Positions 63,877 to 64,000 of a DNA stretch of 64,000 nucleotides are shown piece by piece. Made by a program: the position numbers and the translations under genes. Under the pieces are notes generated by a model. It ran no database searches. It saw nothing but the letters and a program-made list of their open reading frames with translations, and was not told the DNA's origin. Source of the stretch: Penium margaritaceum (Eukaryota; Streptophyta; Zygnematophyceae; Desmidiales; Peniaceae); NCBI GenBank assembly GCA_023375785.1, contig SZWC01004728.1, positions 1 through 64,000 of the forward strand, read 5' to 3'. Numbering within the stretch: position 1 is the first letter of the stretch; every line of letters begins with the position of its first letter.

Positions 63877-64000
63877 TGTCCACCGGCTTGAGGCAAAGGG
63901 ACTAGAAAACTGGGCCAACACAATACCGCGTACCATCCACTCCTAGCATTTCAGCTAGGAGAAGAAACCACCCTCAGGATCACGCTTCCACACTGATAAA
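63877..64000 (-). repeat. 5' LTR of copia-F'1, runs off the window
   Basis: The minus-strand end GTGGACA and the preceding TGTGTTGGCCCAGTTTTCTAGTCC match the 3' end of LTR-F (CTGTTTTCTAGTCCGTTTGCCTCAG region). Confidence 0.75.

Overview
This window looks like a pure transposable-element nest from a large, repeat-rich eukaryotic nuclear genome. I found no host gene. The elements are Ty1/copia LTR retrotransposons and hAT DNA transposons. The LTR layout, the spliceosomal-type intron in one hAT, plant-style gag (UBN2/CCHC) domains and overall base composition suggest a streptophyte: a charophyte alga of the Chara type or a land plant. That taxonomic guess is inference from memory only. Family names A, B, C, E, F, G and hAT-1 to hAT-5 are my own labels.

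Layout. 1-1476 is the 3' end of a copia-A element with its LTR. 1489-10414 is a copia-B gag-pol and 3' LTR, split by hAT-1 (4049-8725), which itself carries a solo LTR (6659-7395). 10415-17648 is a copia-C pol split by the near-complete minus-strand hAT-3 (10793-15213). From about 2658 to 17648 the sequence forms unit X of a tandem segmental duplication. Unit Y (17649-27528) repeats it without hAT-3 and without the solo LTR, but carries a tiny poly(A)-tailed insertion. 26884-29690 is a second C pol (C2). Its RNase H is interrupted by a tandem retrotransposon array LTR-E1-LTR-E2-(LTR) from 29691 to the 752-base N gap (53556-54307). C2 appears to resume after the gap and ends in its own LTR (54476-55243). 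E1 is split by hAT-4 (33620-37679). E2 is split by a head-to-head F/G retrotransposon fusion (41861-46920) and by hAT-5 (47183-52080). 55244-64000 is minus-strand: pieces of two F-type elements (F'2 and F'1) flank an A-type element (57125-61715) that has both LTR regions, gag, protease and integrase but has lost nearly all of reverse transcriptase and RNase H.

Most open frames are broken by stops, frameshifts or internal deletions, and I see no element that looks autonomous. hAT-3 is closest, with one in-frame stop. The retrotransposons are copy-and-paste elements (gag, protease, integrase, RT, RNase H between LTRs). The hAT elements are cut-and-paste and left 8-bp target duplications. The best biological signals are: (1) primer-binding sites complementary to the anticodon arm of initiator tRNA-Met, implying half-tRNA priming as in Drosophila copia; (2) a cluster of heat-shock-element-like motifs in LTR-A; (3) tRNA-like A/B-box modules inside LTRs; (4) a 114-bp G-rich array inside a transposase intron, whose units meet at CAG|GT; (5) private palindromic subterminal repeats in each hAT family; (6) a dated order of nested insertions. 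Four single-N junctions flanked by direct duplications look like assembly joins, not biology.
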